A stretch of DNA of 64,000 nt from Pleodorina starrii (GCA_030267565.1 BRXU01000065.1:62001-126000), one strand, 5' to 3'. Shown: positions 43,346-53,060, counted from the stretch's first letter. The notes: generated by a model from the sequence alone, not told the origin. A program made the numbers and translations.

Positions 43346-44503
43346 TTAGCAGCGCTTGCCGAGACTTGGTGCGCCGCCCTGGACGAAGAGCCGTCCGCCA
43401 CTTTTTGAAAACGTTGAAGAGAAGGTTGAACGATCTTTCGTTACCTTTGCCCGTTCTGCCTTCGCAGTTGCACGCTCAACCCGTTCGATTTCTAATTCAA
43501 GTGCGTGGGCGCGATCAGGGTCTCGCCCATTTTTCCATTCATCTAAGTCTAGCTCCGTGCTCTCCCGATGACGCAGGTATGATTGTCGTTCGTCATTGTC
43601 GATCGACGTGAGTAATGTATTTATTGCCGCCCGCGGACTAGGATAGCTTTTAAAGAGGCTGCTGCTTTTGGACTTAGAAATTCTAAGAAGGTCGACAGCT
43701 AAGGCGGCATACTTCGCGCGATCAGCATGGCGCACTAGGGCAAGTACCTTGCGAAGGTGAGCTTGCTTCCCTGTGGCGATGGCCATCCAAGTAGCACGGC
43801 CGACGGCTTGGATGATGTCTGCCTCGACAGGATTTCTCGTTGCAGCAAGCTTTTTCAACAGGGCGGCACCCGTCACCTCCGCACGGTGCGGCGCTAGCGC
43901 GTGGTCCAGGCGTTTGGCTAGGTCTGGAAAGCGAGATTGGCCACTTTTCTGAAAGTCTGCAGCGGTTCTAAATGCTAGTTGGATTAACTCTTCCCGCTCC
44001 AATACCGGCTGCGACATCAGGTGCTTACAAAGAACTGTCGTATCTCCAAAGGTAGCGAGCTTCATTAGTGCGCGGATCGTCGCCGCCCTATTATCAGAGG
44101 CGCAGGTTTTCTGCGGCGGATATATCTCGACCAACTTATATAATAGCCGATCCAGCTGCGCGATGAGTTGCTCCGCTGTCTTGCCCTTTAGTCGATGCTC
44201 CTTTTCGGCTACCTCGAGCGCCCGGGCTGCAATGTCGAGAGCAATCTTCCTATCGGGGCTGTCCTGCTTCAGGATCAGCTTTGCCAAGACGCTCAAATTT
44301 CCGTGGCGCATGTAATGCTCCACGGCTGTAGCAGATAACTGCCGAACCTCAGCCTGTCGGGCAAATTGACTATGCTTGTTTATCTCGTTCAGAATCTTCA
44401 TTTCAAAAGCTGGTTCGAGCGCAAGGATATTCCGCCTTTCAAAGGCGTCAAATTCTTCGTCAGTCCCGGAGTTGCTGGCTGCCACAGTCGGTTGCGTCTT
44501 CAC
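43346..44503 (-). CDS. Helical protein of unknown function
   Basis: 385 residues, strongly alpha-helical and charged (EEFDAFERRNILALEPAFEM, KTAEQLIAQLDRLLYKLVEIY). There is a basic coiled stretch near the end (RVERATAKAERAKVTKDRS) and no membrane segment. No family is recognised. It lies in the AT-richer island and is convergent with the UDG-like operon. It may act with its neighbours, but nothing shows how. Confidence 0.5.
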   Translation of the reverse strand: MKTQPTVAASNSGTDEEFDAFERRNILALEPAFEMKILNEINKHSQFARQAEVRQLSATAVEHYMRHGNLSVLAKLILKQDSPDRKIALDIAARALEVAEKEHRLKGKTAEQLIAQLDRLLYKLVEIYPPQKTCASDNRAATIRALMKLATFGDTTVLCKHLMSQPVLEREELIQLAFRTAADFQKSGQSRFPDLAKRLDHALAPHRAEVTGAALLKKLAATRNPVEADIIQAVGRATWMAIATGKQAHLRKVLALVRHADRAKYAALAVDLLRISKSKSSSLFKSYPSPRAAINTLLTSIDNDERQSYLRHRESTELDLDEWKNGRDPDRAHALELEIERVERATAKAERAKVTKDRSTFSSTFSKSGGRLFVQGGAPSLGKRC

Positions 44504-44646
44504 GTTAAATCACCTTTCTTGACCTTGCTGCTGAAAACAGCAGCCTGTCGCCTTGGCCTAATAAAGTTTCATAGCTAGCTGCTCGTGCCATCATGGTAGA
44601 GATAGCTCGGCCGATCGAGGTCGTGAACACGACCGACTACATTTAC

Positions 44647-45171
44647 TCAATTCCGGAATGTTGGCTCTACCCGACGATGGTTCGTACAAGTTTCTGAGCA
44701 GGGACCATTGCTTAGTCTTCCCCGCCGCGCCCAGAGGAAGAGGAAGATTGCAATTGCGACATACGTGACAATTTCGGGAAGAGCAGATTGGAGCCCTCGC
44801 TTAACAATGGATCCAGAGGTCAATAGGAACGTGAATATTATGCCGAAAGTAAGATAAGCAATTAAGAAACCTAACCGAGGGGCACCGCGCCATAGTAGGC
44901 CCGGCAAACCACACGCAAAATAGAACGCGACGAGGGCAATATGCTCCACGCTGCCTGAAAAATAGTACCTTATATCAGGCAACGTCGTTGGAGCCATAGT
45001 AATTTTTCGCAGACCCAGAACGAGCGGCGCAAATAGAAGAAACGCGGCAGAGAAGCGAAGTATATTTCCGGCACGGCTTCCATCCACCCTTGCAAGGGCA
45101 GTGATCATATATGCGGGAACGGCAACAAGGCCAAGATTGATCAGGAGCGGGAGCGGCAAGATGAACCTCAT
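44647..45171 (-). CDS. Integral membrane protein of unknown function
   Basis: 174 residues with about five hydrophobic segments (ILPLPLLINLGLVAVPAYMI, ILRFSAAFLLFAPLVLGL, HIALVAFYFACGLPGLLW, LGFLIAYLTFGIIFTFLL, IVTYVAIAIFLFLWA). The C-terminus is short, Cys-containing and polar. No family is recognised. It stands alone, with gaps of 140 and 110 nt to its neighbours. Confidence 0.5.
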   Translation of the reverse strand: MRFILPLPLLINLGLVAVPAYMITALARVDGSRAGNILRFSAAFLLFAPLVLGLRKITMAPTTLPDIRYYFSGSVEHIALVAFYFACGLPGLLWRGAPRLGFLIAYLTFGIIFTFLLTSGSIVKRGLQSALPEIVTYVAIAIFLFLWARRGRLSNGPCSETCTNHRRVEPTFRN

Positions 45172-45281
45172 TTTTCCAAAATAGAAGATATTAAGATCCC
45201 ATCTTCCTCAGGCTGTTATTTATTTAATGTTAATTCTTATTTTAAGCGGACCTTGCGAACTTGTTTTGATGCCCGCCGCCC

Positions 45282-46085
45282 CTATGATACTAGCTCCATC
45301 GCCGCATTCGCGAGTTTCCGCAATTCATTGAGTGATTCACCCATCAAATCTCTCATATCAGGCGTATCGTCAAATGTAAGCCGCAACTTGAGGAAGTTCC
45401 CACCTATGATGGCTATTCCGACAAATGATATATTTCCCTCAATAAGGAATGCCTGGAGTGCAAAAGGCTCAGCTACCCTAATGGGCCAAGGAGCTTTTGC
45501 CTCAGGGCTTAGACGTTGAACTTGATTGCAAACCACATCAAGTTCATACATTCTGAGATCAGTGATGCTTTCTTCTGAAAGTTCTCGGCCTTGTATGTCA
45601 TACAAATAAATTGCGGCCTTGGCATCGATTGAACTGTAAAACAGTGTAGTATCGATATGACCACTTTCACTATTATTGATTGCTCGCTCGAAATGCAACC
45701 AGCCGATCTGGTACGGCGCGCCAAATGTTGTTCGATGATCGTGCCAAGCCATATTAGGTTTATCTGGGTGTGGCTTCCCATTAACCTTGCTTATATCGAA
45801 ATAGAAAGAGCGCACTTCTGTGATTACTTCATCCAACGTAAATGAAATAGTATCTATATCAATTACTTGAATTGTTCCATCGAAACATGGAGACATCTCT
45901 GCCTGGGTTAAGCGCCATAGTTCGTTCCGACCTTTCCCAAGCCCGCGAAGTAAATCTAGCTGCGTTTTTGTTGCCTGATCTGCAGAACACCGGCTAATTA
46001 TATAGGGGCTGCACTCAGATCCTAGTCCACTTTCAATTAATACATCAATATCAAAGTGGATTGATAGATAATCCCTGATGCTCAT
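45282..46085 (-). CDS. Soluble protein of unknown function
   Basis: 267 residues, mixed alpha/beta in appearance, with no signal peptide or membrane helix. Typical stretches are FDIDVLIESGLGSECSPYII and VEPFALQAFLIEGNIS-like strands near 220. Low GC compared with the copper genes. No domain recognised. It lies between the membrane protein and the defence operon, on the same strand. Confidence 0.5.
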   Translation of the reverse strand: MSIRDYLSIHFDIDVLIESGLGSECSPYIISRCSADQATKTQLDLLRGLGKGRNELWRLTQAEMSPCFDGTIQVIDIDTISFTLDEVITEVRSFYFDISKVNGKPHPDKPNMAWHDHRTTFGAPYQIGWLHFERAINNSESGHIDTTLFYSSIDAKAAIYLYDIQGRELSEESITDLRMYELDVVCNQVQRLSPEAKAPWPIRVAEPFALQAFLIEGNISFVGIAIIGGNFLKLRLTFDDTPDMRDLMGESLNELRKLANAAMELVS

Positions 46086-46237
46086 ATAAAGTAATTCCCA
46101 TCCAATTGCATACGCTAGCTTGCTTTGTGTTTAGAGATAAACCAAAATTACAAGTTACACAAAAAGATTTTATTGAAATATTTACGGTAATTATAAAATG
46201 TGTGTATGCTAATTGGTTGATTGGCGTGCTCTTCTTT

Positions 46238-47428
46238 TTATCTAATAGTTAGTTTCGCCTCTCTTGGGTCGTAGGTGTAACATGCTATTGTTCCGTCTTT
46301 AATTTTCTCAACAGCATCCTTGATCGCGTACATCGGCACCAGAAACCATTCCCGCGGTGTCACAGGTCGGCCGAAACGATCCATAATCTCGATTTCCAGC
46401 CGTGCTGGCTCGAATATCCGATGGATCAGATTTTCCAGCCTAGTCCGATTGATGTTGTAGAGCTCATAGGTTGCCACGATTTCGACGTTGGCCATGAGAA
46501 AAGTCGGCTGCAGATGTGCCCCGGCGATCCGCTTCTCGACGCTCAGGTTTGTGACGCCGATCTTGTGGATCAGCTCTCTATTTGCGGCGACCAGCGGATG
46601 CTCGGACTTGCTGCGCAGGACGTAGATGGTCCCGCTGGCTTCATCGCCATCCATTGTCTGGTCCGAAAAAAGCGGGCCTGCTGAGGGGTCGGTAATACGC
46701 CGTCCGGCCTCGTCCTTGTTCAGGGCGCGCTGCAAGGATCGCATGAGCATATTGCTCTCGGTGCCGTTGTCGAAGATCACCCGCAGCCGGGCATCAGTGC
46801 GCCCCTGGTCGTTGGTGATCGTCTCGCCCTTCTCGGCCACGTAGGCTTTCTGCCCGCTGACGATGAAAAAGCGCCCCTTCTCGATCTCGGCCTTCATTTC
46901 AAAAGGACGGGTTTCACGCAGTTTGCTGTCCAGCTCTTTCTGAACTTGCTCGAACAGTGGCTTGAAGGCTGCGAAATCATCGCATTTTTCCCGTGCCGCG
47001 ACCTCGTCGGCGGCCTTCTTTTCGGCAGTTGACCGGACATGGGTCAGCTCTGTGATCGCCGGGGCGACGACCTCCACGCCCAACTCTGCCAGAAGGGCGT
47101 CATCGTCCAAGCTGTCCAGATTATGCCCGACAGCTTCTTGATAGGCCCCGGACAGAAGTCCTTGTCTGTCCAGCGGCGCGACCAGTTCACGGCACTCGGT
47201 TTGGTCGCGGATGCGATCCAGTCGGACTGCGTAGAGACGCTCGGATATATCCAGATCCTCTCCATGCTTTGGCACATGCCCATGCTTCGTGACGAACTGC
47301 TGGATTTCCTCAAATCCAGCAATGATCCGCTCTTCGCGTGGCGTGCGAGCGACATGCTTCTTGATTTCGATCTTGATACCAAGCTCGGCCAGCAATGCGT
47401 CGTCTTCGTCGGTGAATGTCTTAGCCAT
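46238..47428 (-). CDS. GIY-YIG nuclease-family protein (T5orf172-like), end of defence operon
   Basis: 396 residues. The C-terminal part from about 270 has TIYVLRSKSEHP, then KIGVTNLSVEKRIAGA and YELYNINRTRLENLIH, matching the GIY...YIG...R...E order of T5orf172-type nucleases. The N-terminal two thirds are helical with two DDDALLAELG-type repeats (near 7 and 108), probably a partner-binding region. Its start overlaps the helicase end by 8 nt, so it is made with the methyltransferase, nuclease and helicase. It is likely a DNA-cutting component. Confidence 0.75.
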   Translation of the reverse strand: MAKTFTDEDDALLAELGIKIEIKKHVARTPREERIIAGFEEIQQFVTKHGHVPKHGEDLDISERLYAVRLDRIRDQTECRELVAPLDRQGLLSGAYQEAVGHNLDSLDDDALLAELGVEVVAPAITELTHVRSTAEKKAADEVAAREKCDDFAAFKPLFEQVQKELDSKLRETRPFEMKAEIEKGRFFIVSGQKAYVAEKGETITNDQGRTDARLRVIFDNGTESNMLMRSLQRALNKDEAGRRITDPSAGPLFSDQTMDGDEASGTIYVLRSKSEHPLVAANRELIHKIGVTNLSVEKRIAGAHLQPTFLMANVEIVATYELYNINRTRLENLIHRIFEPARLEIEIMDRFGRPVTPREWFLVPMYAIKDAVEKIKDGTIACYTYDPREAKLTIR

Positions 47429-49469
47429 TGGCGGCCTCCTGCTTCATGCGTGCTAGAAAGGCTACGCCTTCAGCCATCTTCTTTTCCCACGGATCTTGTG
47501 CTGTCAGGGACGGCAGACGCCCCCGCTCCTGCTTGAACTTTACCGCCCTGCGGGCGAGGTCGCGGGCGTCTTCAGGGGACATCTGGACTTTCTTAGCTGC
47601 GATAACTGCTGCGATTTCCCGCAAGCTCGCCTCGCTCATGGTCTTGGCGAGGATCGCGTAGGCCTCTCCAAAGGGGTTGATCCGATCGATCAGGTCAATG
47701 TCTAGCTCGCGCACATCCATCGCGAACTTCCGCACGCCGTCGATCAAAGCGGTATTTCCCGAGGCAGTTTCGCCGCCGCCGTCCGTCAGCGCGATCTTCT
47801 TAGCCTTCTGGGTTAGATTCAATGCGGCTACGGCATGCTGGCGCACCGCCTCCTGGTCCTCGGCATCCAGCTCCGGAAATCTCGCGCCGACGATCTTGCC
47901 CATGCGGACTTGGGTCAGCTCTTCCGGTACCAGTTCCTCGTCAAAGAGGCCCCGTTCGATCGTTGTCTTATCCTGCACGAATGCCGTGATGACCTCGTTC
48001 AGATCCTCTTGGCAGATGCGCTTGGCTTCCCTGCTCTTGGGCTCTGACAGCCCCTTGATCTCGATCTGGAACTGGCCCTTGGCTTCGTTAAAGCCGACAT
48101 TCTCCTTGGCAGGATCGTAGCCCCCTGCCCCGTAATCGAAGCCCTCGACCGGACCGCTCTTGGGGCTTTTGGGCGTAAAGTTGAACCGGGGCGCCAGAAC
48201 CTGTTCCATCAGCAGGCTGGCAGCGATGGCCTTCACCGTGTCGTTCACCGCTTCCGTGACGGCTGCCTCTGCTGCATCGGGCTCGGCAATCAGGTTCGTG
48301 AACCGGGCACGGGTCTTGCCCTCGGCATCGCGCGTGGCGCGACCGATGATCTGCACGATCTCCGTCAAGCTCGCGCGATAGCCGACGGTCAGAGCATGCT
48401 CACACCAGATCCAGTCAAAGCCTTCCTTGGCCATGCCAAGCGCCACGATGATATCGACATGATCGCGGTTGTTCTTTTGGGCGGCGTCTTTCAGCGCGGC
48501 TGAAACCCTGTCGCGCTTCGCCGGCTCGTCATCCACCAGATCGGCAATGCGCAGCACTCGTCCGTCCGGCGTTCTGACCAGCTGGAAGCCCGTGACCGGA
48601 TCGGTGCCCTGCCAATCGCCCAAGGCATCGATGATATGCTCGACCTCGCGGTGCTTGTCCTTGGTGCTCTCGCGGGAATTCACGTTCGGAATGTGCAGGA
48701 TCGTCTTCTCGTTCGGGTCCAGCACCTTCAAGATGTCATCGGCATAGGAGCCGGAATAGAAGAAATAGCCGATATCCAGCGTTTTCAGATGCTGATAGCC
48801 GTTCAGCTGCTCGTAATAGGTATAGGTGACGGTATCGAACCGCGCCTCGTCCTCGGGTGACAGAACCGCCTCAGCGTCACCGCGGAAATAGGACCCGGTC
48901 ATCGCGGCCAGATGCACCTTGTCGCGGGCCACCAGCGCGCCCAGATGCGCGCCCAGCTTGCTGTCGGGATTGGCCGAGACGTGGTGAAACTCGTCCACCG
49001 CAATTAGGCGGTCGTCGAAAGCCTCGACCCCGAACCTGTCCACGGCAAAGCGGAAGGTGGCATGGGTGCAGACCAGCAACTGGTCCTCGCCGGCCAGGAA
49101 CTTGCCCACCGCGCCGACCTTGCCGTCATCGCCGCCGGGGGCATTGCACAGGTTCCATTGCGGCTTGACGGTCCAGTCAGCCCAGAACCCGTGCTGGCTG
49201 AGAGGCTCGTCATTGAAGCTGGAGCCGATGGATTTTTCCGGCACCACCACGATGGCCTGGCGCAGGCCCTGGTTGTGCAGCTTGTCCAGCGCGATGAACA
49301 TCAATGCCCGCGACTTGCCCGAGGCCGGGGGCGACTTGATCAGCAGATACTGCTCACCCCGCCTCTCATAAGCGCGCTCCTGCATGGTGCGCATGCCAAG
49401 CTCGTTCGCCTTGGTCGAGCTGCCATTGGTGGCATAGGTGACTGAGACGGAGGGGACGGCCTTGGTCAT
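47421..49469 (-). CDS. SF2 (DEAD/DEAH-like) helicase of defence operon
   Basis: 682 residues from the ATG at 49469 (MTKAVPSVSVTY), which makes a TCAT/ATGA overlap with the nuclease gene; the open frame runs to 49550. Helicase motifs: Walker A in KSPPASGKSRAL, motif II VDEFHH, motif III AMTGSYF and motif VI QIIGRATRD. It resembles ResIII-type translocases of restriction systems and probably moves along DNA to couple recognition and cleavage. It overlaps the GIY-YIG gene by 8 nt. Confidence 0.88.
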   Translation of the reverse strand: MTKAVPSVSVTYATNGSSTKANELGMRTMQERAYERRGEQYLLIKSPPASGKSRALMFIALDKLHNQGLRQAIVVVPEKSIGSSFNDEPLSQHGFWADWTVKPQWNLCNAPGGDDGKVGAVGKFLAGEDQLLVCTHATFRFAVDRFGVEAFDDRLIAVDEFHHVSANPDSKLGAHLGALVARDKVHLAAMTGSYFRGDAEAVLSPEDEARFDTVTYTYYEQLNGYQHLKTLDIGYFFYSGSYADDILKVLDPNEKTILHIPNVNSRESTKDKHREVEHIIDALGDWQGTDPVTGFQLVRTPDGRVLRIADLVDDEPAKRDRVSAALKDAAQKNNRDHVDIIVALGMAKEGFDWIWCEHALTVGYRASLTEIVQIIGRATRDAEGKTRARFTNLIAEPDAAEAAVTEAVNDTVKAIAASLLMEQVLAPRFNFTPKSPKSGPVEGFDYGAGGYDPAKENVGFNEAKGQFQIEIKGLSEPKSREAKRICQEDLNEVITAFVQDKTTIERGLFDEELVPEELTQVRMGKIVGARFPELDAEDQEAVRQHAVAALNLTQKAKKIALTDGGGETASGNTALIDGVRKFAMDVRELDIDLIDRINPFGEAYAILAKTMSEASLREIAAVIAAKKVQMSPEDARDLARRAVKFKQERGRLPSLTAQDPWEKKMAEGVAFLARMKQEAANG

Positions 49470-49879
49470 TGCGAAATCCTGAACTGGCTCAAATAAGTGA
49501 TGGCCCAAGCCGGGGGGCTGGGCCAGGTGCGGAAACCGTGCTGATGCCACGAGACACTGTCCGCGCCGATCTTGGCGTTCGCCTCCATGAAACTGACCAG
49601 CGCGTCGTGGTCATAGAGGTACAGCTCATCGCCGTGCAGAAACGCGATGTGGATGCCCTTGCCGTGATATTTCCAGTCGATGACCAGCCGCCCCTTGAGC
49701 TGGACCTTCAAGAAGGTCTCGCCGTCGATATGCACGGCGATGAAGTCCGCCCCCTGCCAGTCATCTGTCAGCCGGATGCTGTTGAAGCCGTAATCGGCCA
49801 GCCGCGCCGCGATCTTCTGGAAGTTGTAGTTTTCCTTCTGGCGCGAGTTCAGCTTGTCATAGGTGATGCGGGTGAACAT
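49466..49879 (-). CDS. Small PD-(D/E)XK-like nuclease of defence operon
   Basis: 137 residues. DWQGADFIAVHIDGETFLKVQLKGR has the layout of a PD-(D/E)XK core: Asp on one strand, then Q-L-K on the next, with Gln in place of Glu. The N-terminal NFQKIAARLADYGF helix fits the fold. It probably cuts DNA, or has a structural role if the Gln reduces activity. It begins inside the methyltransferase stop (TGATG) and ends in an ATGA overlap with the helicase. Confidence 0.6.
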   Translation of the reverse strand: MFTRITYDKLNSRQKENYNFQKIAARLADYGFNSIRLTDDWQGADFIAVHIDGETFLKVQLKGRLVIDWKYHGKGIHIAFLHGDELYLYDHDALVSFMEANAKIGADSVSWHQHGFRTWPSPPAWAITYLSQFRISQ

Positions 49880-52641
49880 CAGGCGCTGACCTTCGTGGTC
49901 ATCTTCGTGTACATCTCGAACAGCTTTTCCAGCCGCTCGGTGTCGTTGCGAAAGCGGCGGCCGATATAGATGCGCTCCAGCACCTCGTCGTTGTGGTCAT
50001 GCGCGGCGCGCAGGTCGAGGGGCATGGTTTCCCGATCGTAGAGGTCCGCGATGGTGGCGGGGAAATGCGCCTCACGGGCCAGAAGGATATTTTTAGCCGA
50101 CGCTGTCAGGTCGCCGCGGTTCCTTTCGGTCAGCTTGGGGACGGGGAAGGTGTTCCAGCCTAGAGTGTTGGAATAGCTGAAATCGGTTCTCATCCGCACG
50201 CAGACTGTACCGATCCAGACCCAATGCAGGCGTGAGGCGATCAGCGCCATGTTCCAAAGCGGGGCGTCGTATAGAGCAAAAAGTTTGTTGGAAATGATGG
50301 TTCCATCAGGAAGGGGACCGCATGGAAGATAGTCGCGGTTCTCAGAACTAATCGCTGCGACAGCGATCACTTTCTCATCGCCCGTTTGACGACGTTCGTC
50401 GAACCTGTGAGGCCACCTAGCCCCCTGCTGTGTTGCCGTCTTTGTGCTAGCAAGGCGCATTGAGCGCACAGCCTCAAGTCGTTTCTTAATAGTAGGAATT
50501 TCGCTGGCCTGCTCTGCGTCGGCATCTTTGATCCATAGGCAGTATCGCAGCTTGCCTCCAATAAATTCTTCGGAACCGAGAATAGGTCGAATGAATTTTC
50601 GCCGCTGCTCTGGGGTGAGAGCCAAGACTGAAAGTTCGTCAGCCCCAAGCAGCAAATTTCCCCCATCAACAGGTTTGCTGCCGAAGGTCATTTCGGCCAG
50701 AGAAAATAGAGGCTTTGATCGTTTCTCTACGATTACGTTAGCGCCACTAATTAAATAGGCGTTTAGGAAACTGGAATCTTTGACTTCGGTTTCACCCTCT
50801 AAGTTTAATGAAAACAGCTTTCTTGGCTGGCCAGCGTGGTTTGATATTCCAACTATGATCACGGTGACGCCAGCATTATGGCTGGCAAGGTTCGCCCATT
50901 TGAAATTCGTATGGGCAAAGGCGATCTCGTGCCCTGTTTTGAAGATCAGCGGCCAGAGGATCGGGACCTGTTGCCCCTGACAAATCGAATTGGTGGACAC
51001 GAAGGCCGAGATGGTAGGCGTGTGTAGACCGTAATCGGCGGCCTTCATGAACCACCCAGCAACATAGTCGAGCGACTTCCAGCTTGACGTGCGTCCCCCG
51101 AATATGCGCTGTAAGTCCCCTTTCTGTTCTGTGCTTTGCCATGTTGATCCGAGATAGGGCGGGTTCCCGCAGATATACGTCTCGCCCCCCTCATTCTCGA
51201 AGTCGATCTGCGCCTGATCCAGCGGCGACATGAACAGGTCATCGGCCTGAAATTTCACCCCGGTCCCCGTGGGCGGGCAAACCGAAAGCCAGTCCAGTCG
51301 CAGGGCATTGCCGCAGGTGATCCAGTTCTGCGCGTCCAGTGGCAAGAACTCGGCCAGCGCTTCCTTTTGCCCGCGGTAGGTCACGTCGCACTGGTATTCC
51401 GCGATGATCAGCGCCAGCCGCGCGATCTCGGCCGAGAAGCTGCGCAGCTCGATCCCGCGATAATTGGTCAGCGGTATGTCGGTGCGGCGGTCCGCCTCGC
51501 CGCGGCGCCGATTGATCTCGGCCTCGATGGCCCGCATCTCCTTATAGGCGATGACCAGGAAGTTGCCTGACCCGCAGGCCGGATCAAAGACCCGGATCCT
51601 GGCCATGCGCGCACGCAGATTGGCCAGCTTGCGGGTGTTGTCGCCCGCCGCCTCCAGTTCGGCCCGTAGATCGTCTAGGAACAGCGGGTTCAGCACCTTC
51701 AGGATGTTCGGCACGCTGGTATAGTGCATGCCCAGGACCGAGCGCTCTTCCTCGTCCGCGACGGCCTGGATCATCGACCCGAAAATGTCCGGGTTAATCT
51801 GCGTCCAGTCGAGGCCGCCAATGTGGGACAGATAGCGCTGCGCGATCTTCGAAAAGCGCGGCACATCGGTGCTGCCCGAAAAGAGCCCTCCGTTCACATA
51901 GGGGAAAGCATCGGCCCACCGGGGCAGCTTGGCCTCGGCTCGTTTCGCAATGGGCGTGTTCATTGCGCGGAAGATCTCGCCAATGACCTTATGTGTGTTG
52001 GCACCGTCCCGGTCCGACATCCGATCGACCGTCGCGGTGAACAGGCGCTCAGTGGCGAAGATGTCGGTGTCCTCGGCAAAGAAGCAGAAGATCAGCCGCG
52101 CCATGAAATGGTTCATGTCATCGCGGCGGTCCGAGCTGCCCCAATCGGGATTGTCCCTGATCAGCTCAACATAGAGACGGTTCAGGCGACTGGTCGCGCG
52201 AATATCGAACGCGCTTTCACGGATCTGCTTGACCGTGGAAATGCCCGCAAGAGGCAGGAAGAAACCAAAATGATCTGGGAAATCGACATAGCGGCAGGCA
52301 ATGGTTTCCCCGCTGGTGATGTCCTCCGCCTCAAGTTCGAGACCATCAGTGGCAAGGATGAACTTGGCCTTGGCGCGGGTTGTCAGAGGGCTGGCCCTGA
52401 GAGCGGCCAGTGCTTCGGCCACAGCGCCAGGCGCGCAGGCCGCCAGGTGGATGTTGTTCGTCTGGAGAACACCGCCCCACGGGCCCGCAAAATCCGACTT
52501 GTTGGTCCCGCCGCTGCGAAGCCGCTTGATCGTCGTATCCTTGTTCCCGAAGGCCGTCAGGAAGGCATAAGGGAATTCGGCGGGGTCGAAGGGCTGCTCT
52601 GCCAGTTCGGAGATGGCCTGTTCAATTTCAACGGCGTTCAT
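49879..52641 (-). CDS. MmeI-like class I N6-adenine DNA methyltransferase / specificity protein
   Basis: 920 residues. The methyltransferase core has SAM motif I (FDPACGSGNFLVIAYKE) near residue 355 and the adenine-N6 motif NPPY (ICGNPPYLGS) near 490. The helical spacer before it (HFMARLIFCFFAEDT, FPYVNGGLF, GMHYTSVPNILKVL) and the C-terminal specificity region (WNTFPVPKLTE) follow MmeI-type proteins. I do not see the MmeI N-terminal nuclease; the N-terminus is a different domain. Cleavage is probably supplied by the neighbouring nuclease genes. The start overlaps vapC by 4 nt. Confidence 0.88.
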   Translation of the reverse strand: MNAVEIEQAISELAEQPFDPAEFPYAFLTAFGNKDTTIKRLRSGGTNKSDFAGPWGGVLQTNNIHLAACAPGAVAEALAALRASPLTTRAKAKFILATDGLELEAEDITSGETIACRYVDFPDHFGFFLPLAGISTVKQIRESAFDIRATSRLNRLYVELIRDNPDWGSSDRRDDMNHFMARLIFCFFAEDTDIFATERLFTATVDRMSDRDGANTHKVIGEIFRAMNTPIAKRAEAKLPRWADAFPYVNGGLFSGSTDVPRFSKIAQRYLSHIGGLDWTQINPDIFGSMIQAVADEEERSVLGMHYTSVPNILKVLNPLFLDDLRAELEAAGDNTRKLANLRARMARIRVFDPACGSGNFLVIAYKEMRAIEAEINRRRGEADRRTDIPLTNYRGIELRSFSAEIARLALIIAEYQCDVTYRGQKEALAEFLPLDAQNWITCGNALRLDWLSVCPPTGTGVKFQADDLFMSPLDQAQIDFENEGGETYICGNPPYLGSTWQSTEQKGDLQRIFGGRTSSWKSLDYVAGWFMKAADYGLHTPTISAFVSTNSICQGQQVPILWPLIFKTGHEIAFAHTNFKWANLASHNAGVTVIIVGISNHAGQPRKLFSLNLEGETEVKDSSFLNAYLISGANVIVEKRSKPLFSLAEMTFGSKPVDGGNLLLGADELSVLALTPEQRRKFIRPILGSEEFIGGKLRYCLWIKDADAEQASEIPTIKKRLEAVRSMRLASTKTATQQGARWPHRFDERRQTGDEKVIAVAAISSENRDYLPCGPLPDGTIISNKLFALYDAPLWNMALIASRLHWVWIGTVCVRMRTDFSYSNTLGWNTFPVPKLTERNRGDLTASAKNILLAREAHFPATIADLYDRETMPLDLRAAHDHNDEVLERIYIGRRFRNDTERLEKLFEMYTKMTTKVSA

Positions 52642-53060
52642 TCAGCATTCCAGGGATTGATCAGATCTATGCCACAGCCCTCGAAGTCGGGCGTGTTCCG
52701 GGTGGCAACAGGTGCGCCGTGGACATGCGCTATTGCGGCGATCTGGCAGTCAGCCTGCATGATCGGGCGACCGGCAGCACGCCGTCCCGCTGCTATGATT
52801 GCATAGGATTGCGCGGCGGCACTGTCGAAGGGCAGAATGCGGCCTGCCATATCCTCACGAAGGATATGATCTACAGCATCAATCAATGCGGTGCGCCGTT
52901 TCCCCGCAGGCATGATGGCCAAGCCATCACGAAGCTCGGCTTCGGAAATTGCAGTCAGGTAAACACTTTGGCCGTCTTGCTGAGAAAGCCACTGTTCAAC
53001 CCGAGGCTCAGGCTCAGGGCGCAACAGCTCCGAGACCACGTTCGTATCGACGATGATCAT
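52638..53060 (-). CDS. vapC: VapC/FitB-type PIN-domain toxin, coupled to defence operon
   Basis: 140 residues. The PIN acidic residues are visible: Asp in IIVDTNVVSELL, Glu in SEAELRDGL and Asp in QADCQIAA. Such proteins are Mg2+-dependent RNases neutralised by their partner. The start is 2 nt after the FitA-like antitoxin stop, and its stop overlaps the methyltransferase start (ATGA). Thus toxin and modification gene share one transcript. Confidence 0.9.
   Translation of the reverse strand: MIIVDTNVVSELLRPEPEPRVEQWLSQQDGQSVYLTAISEAELRDGLAIMPAGKRRTALIDAVDHILREDMAGRILPFDSAAAQSYAIIAAGRRAAGRPIMQADCQIAAIAHVHGAPVATRNTPDFEGCGIDLINPWNAE

Noticed and set aside
51724..52806. 360-codon plus-strand frame
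   Set aside because: Antisense to the methyltransferase and vapC genes, which have catalytic motifs.
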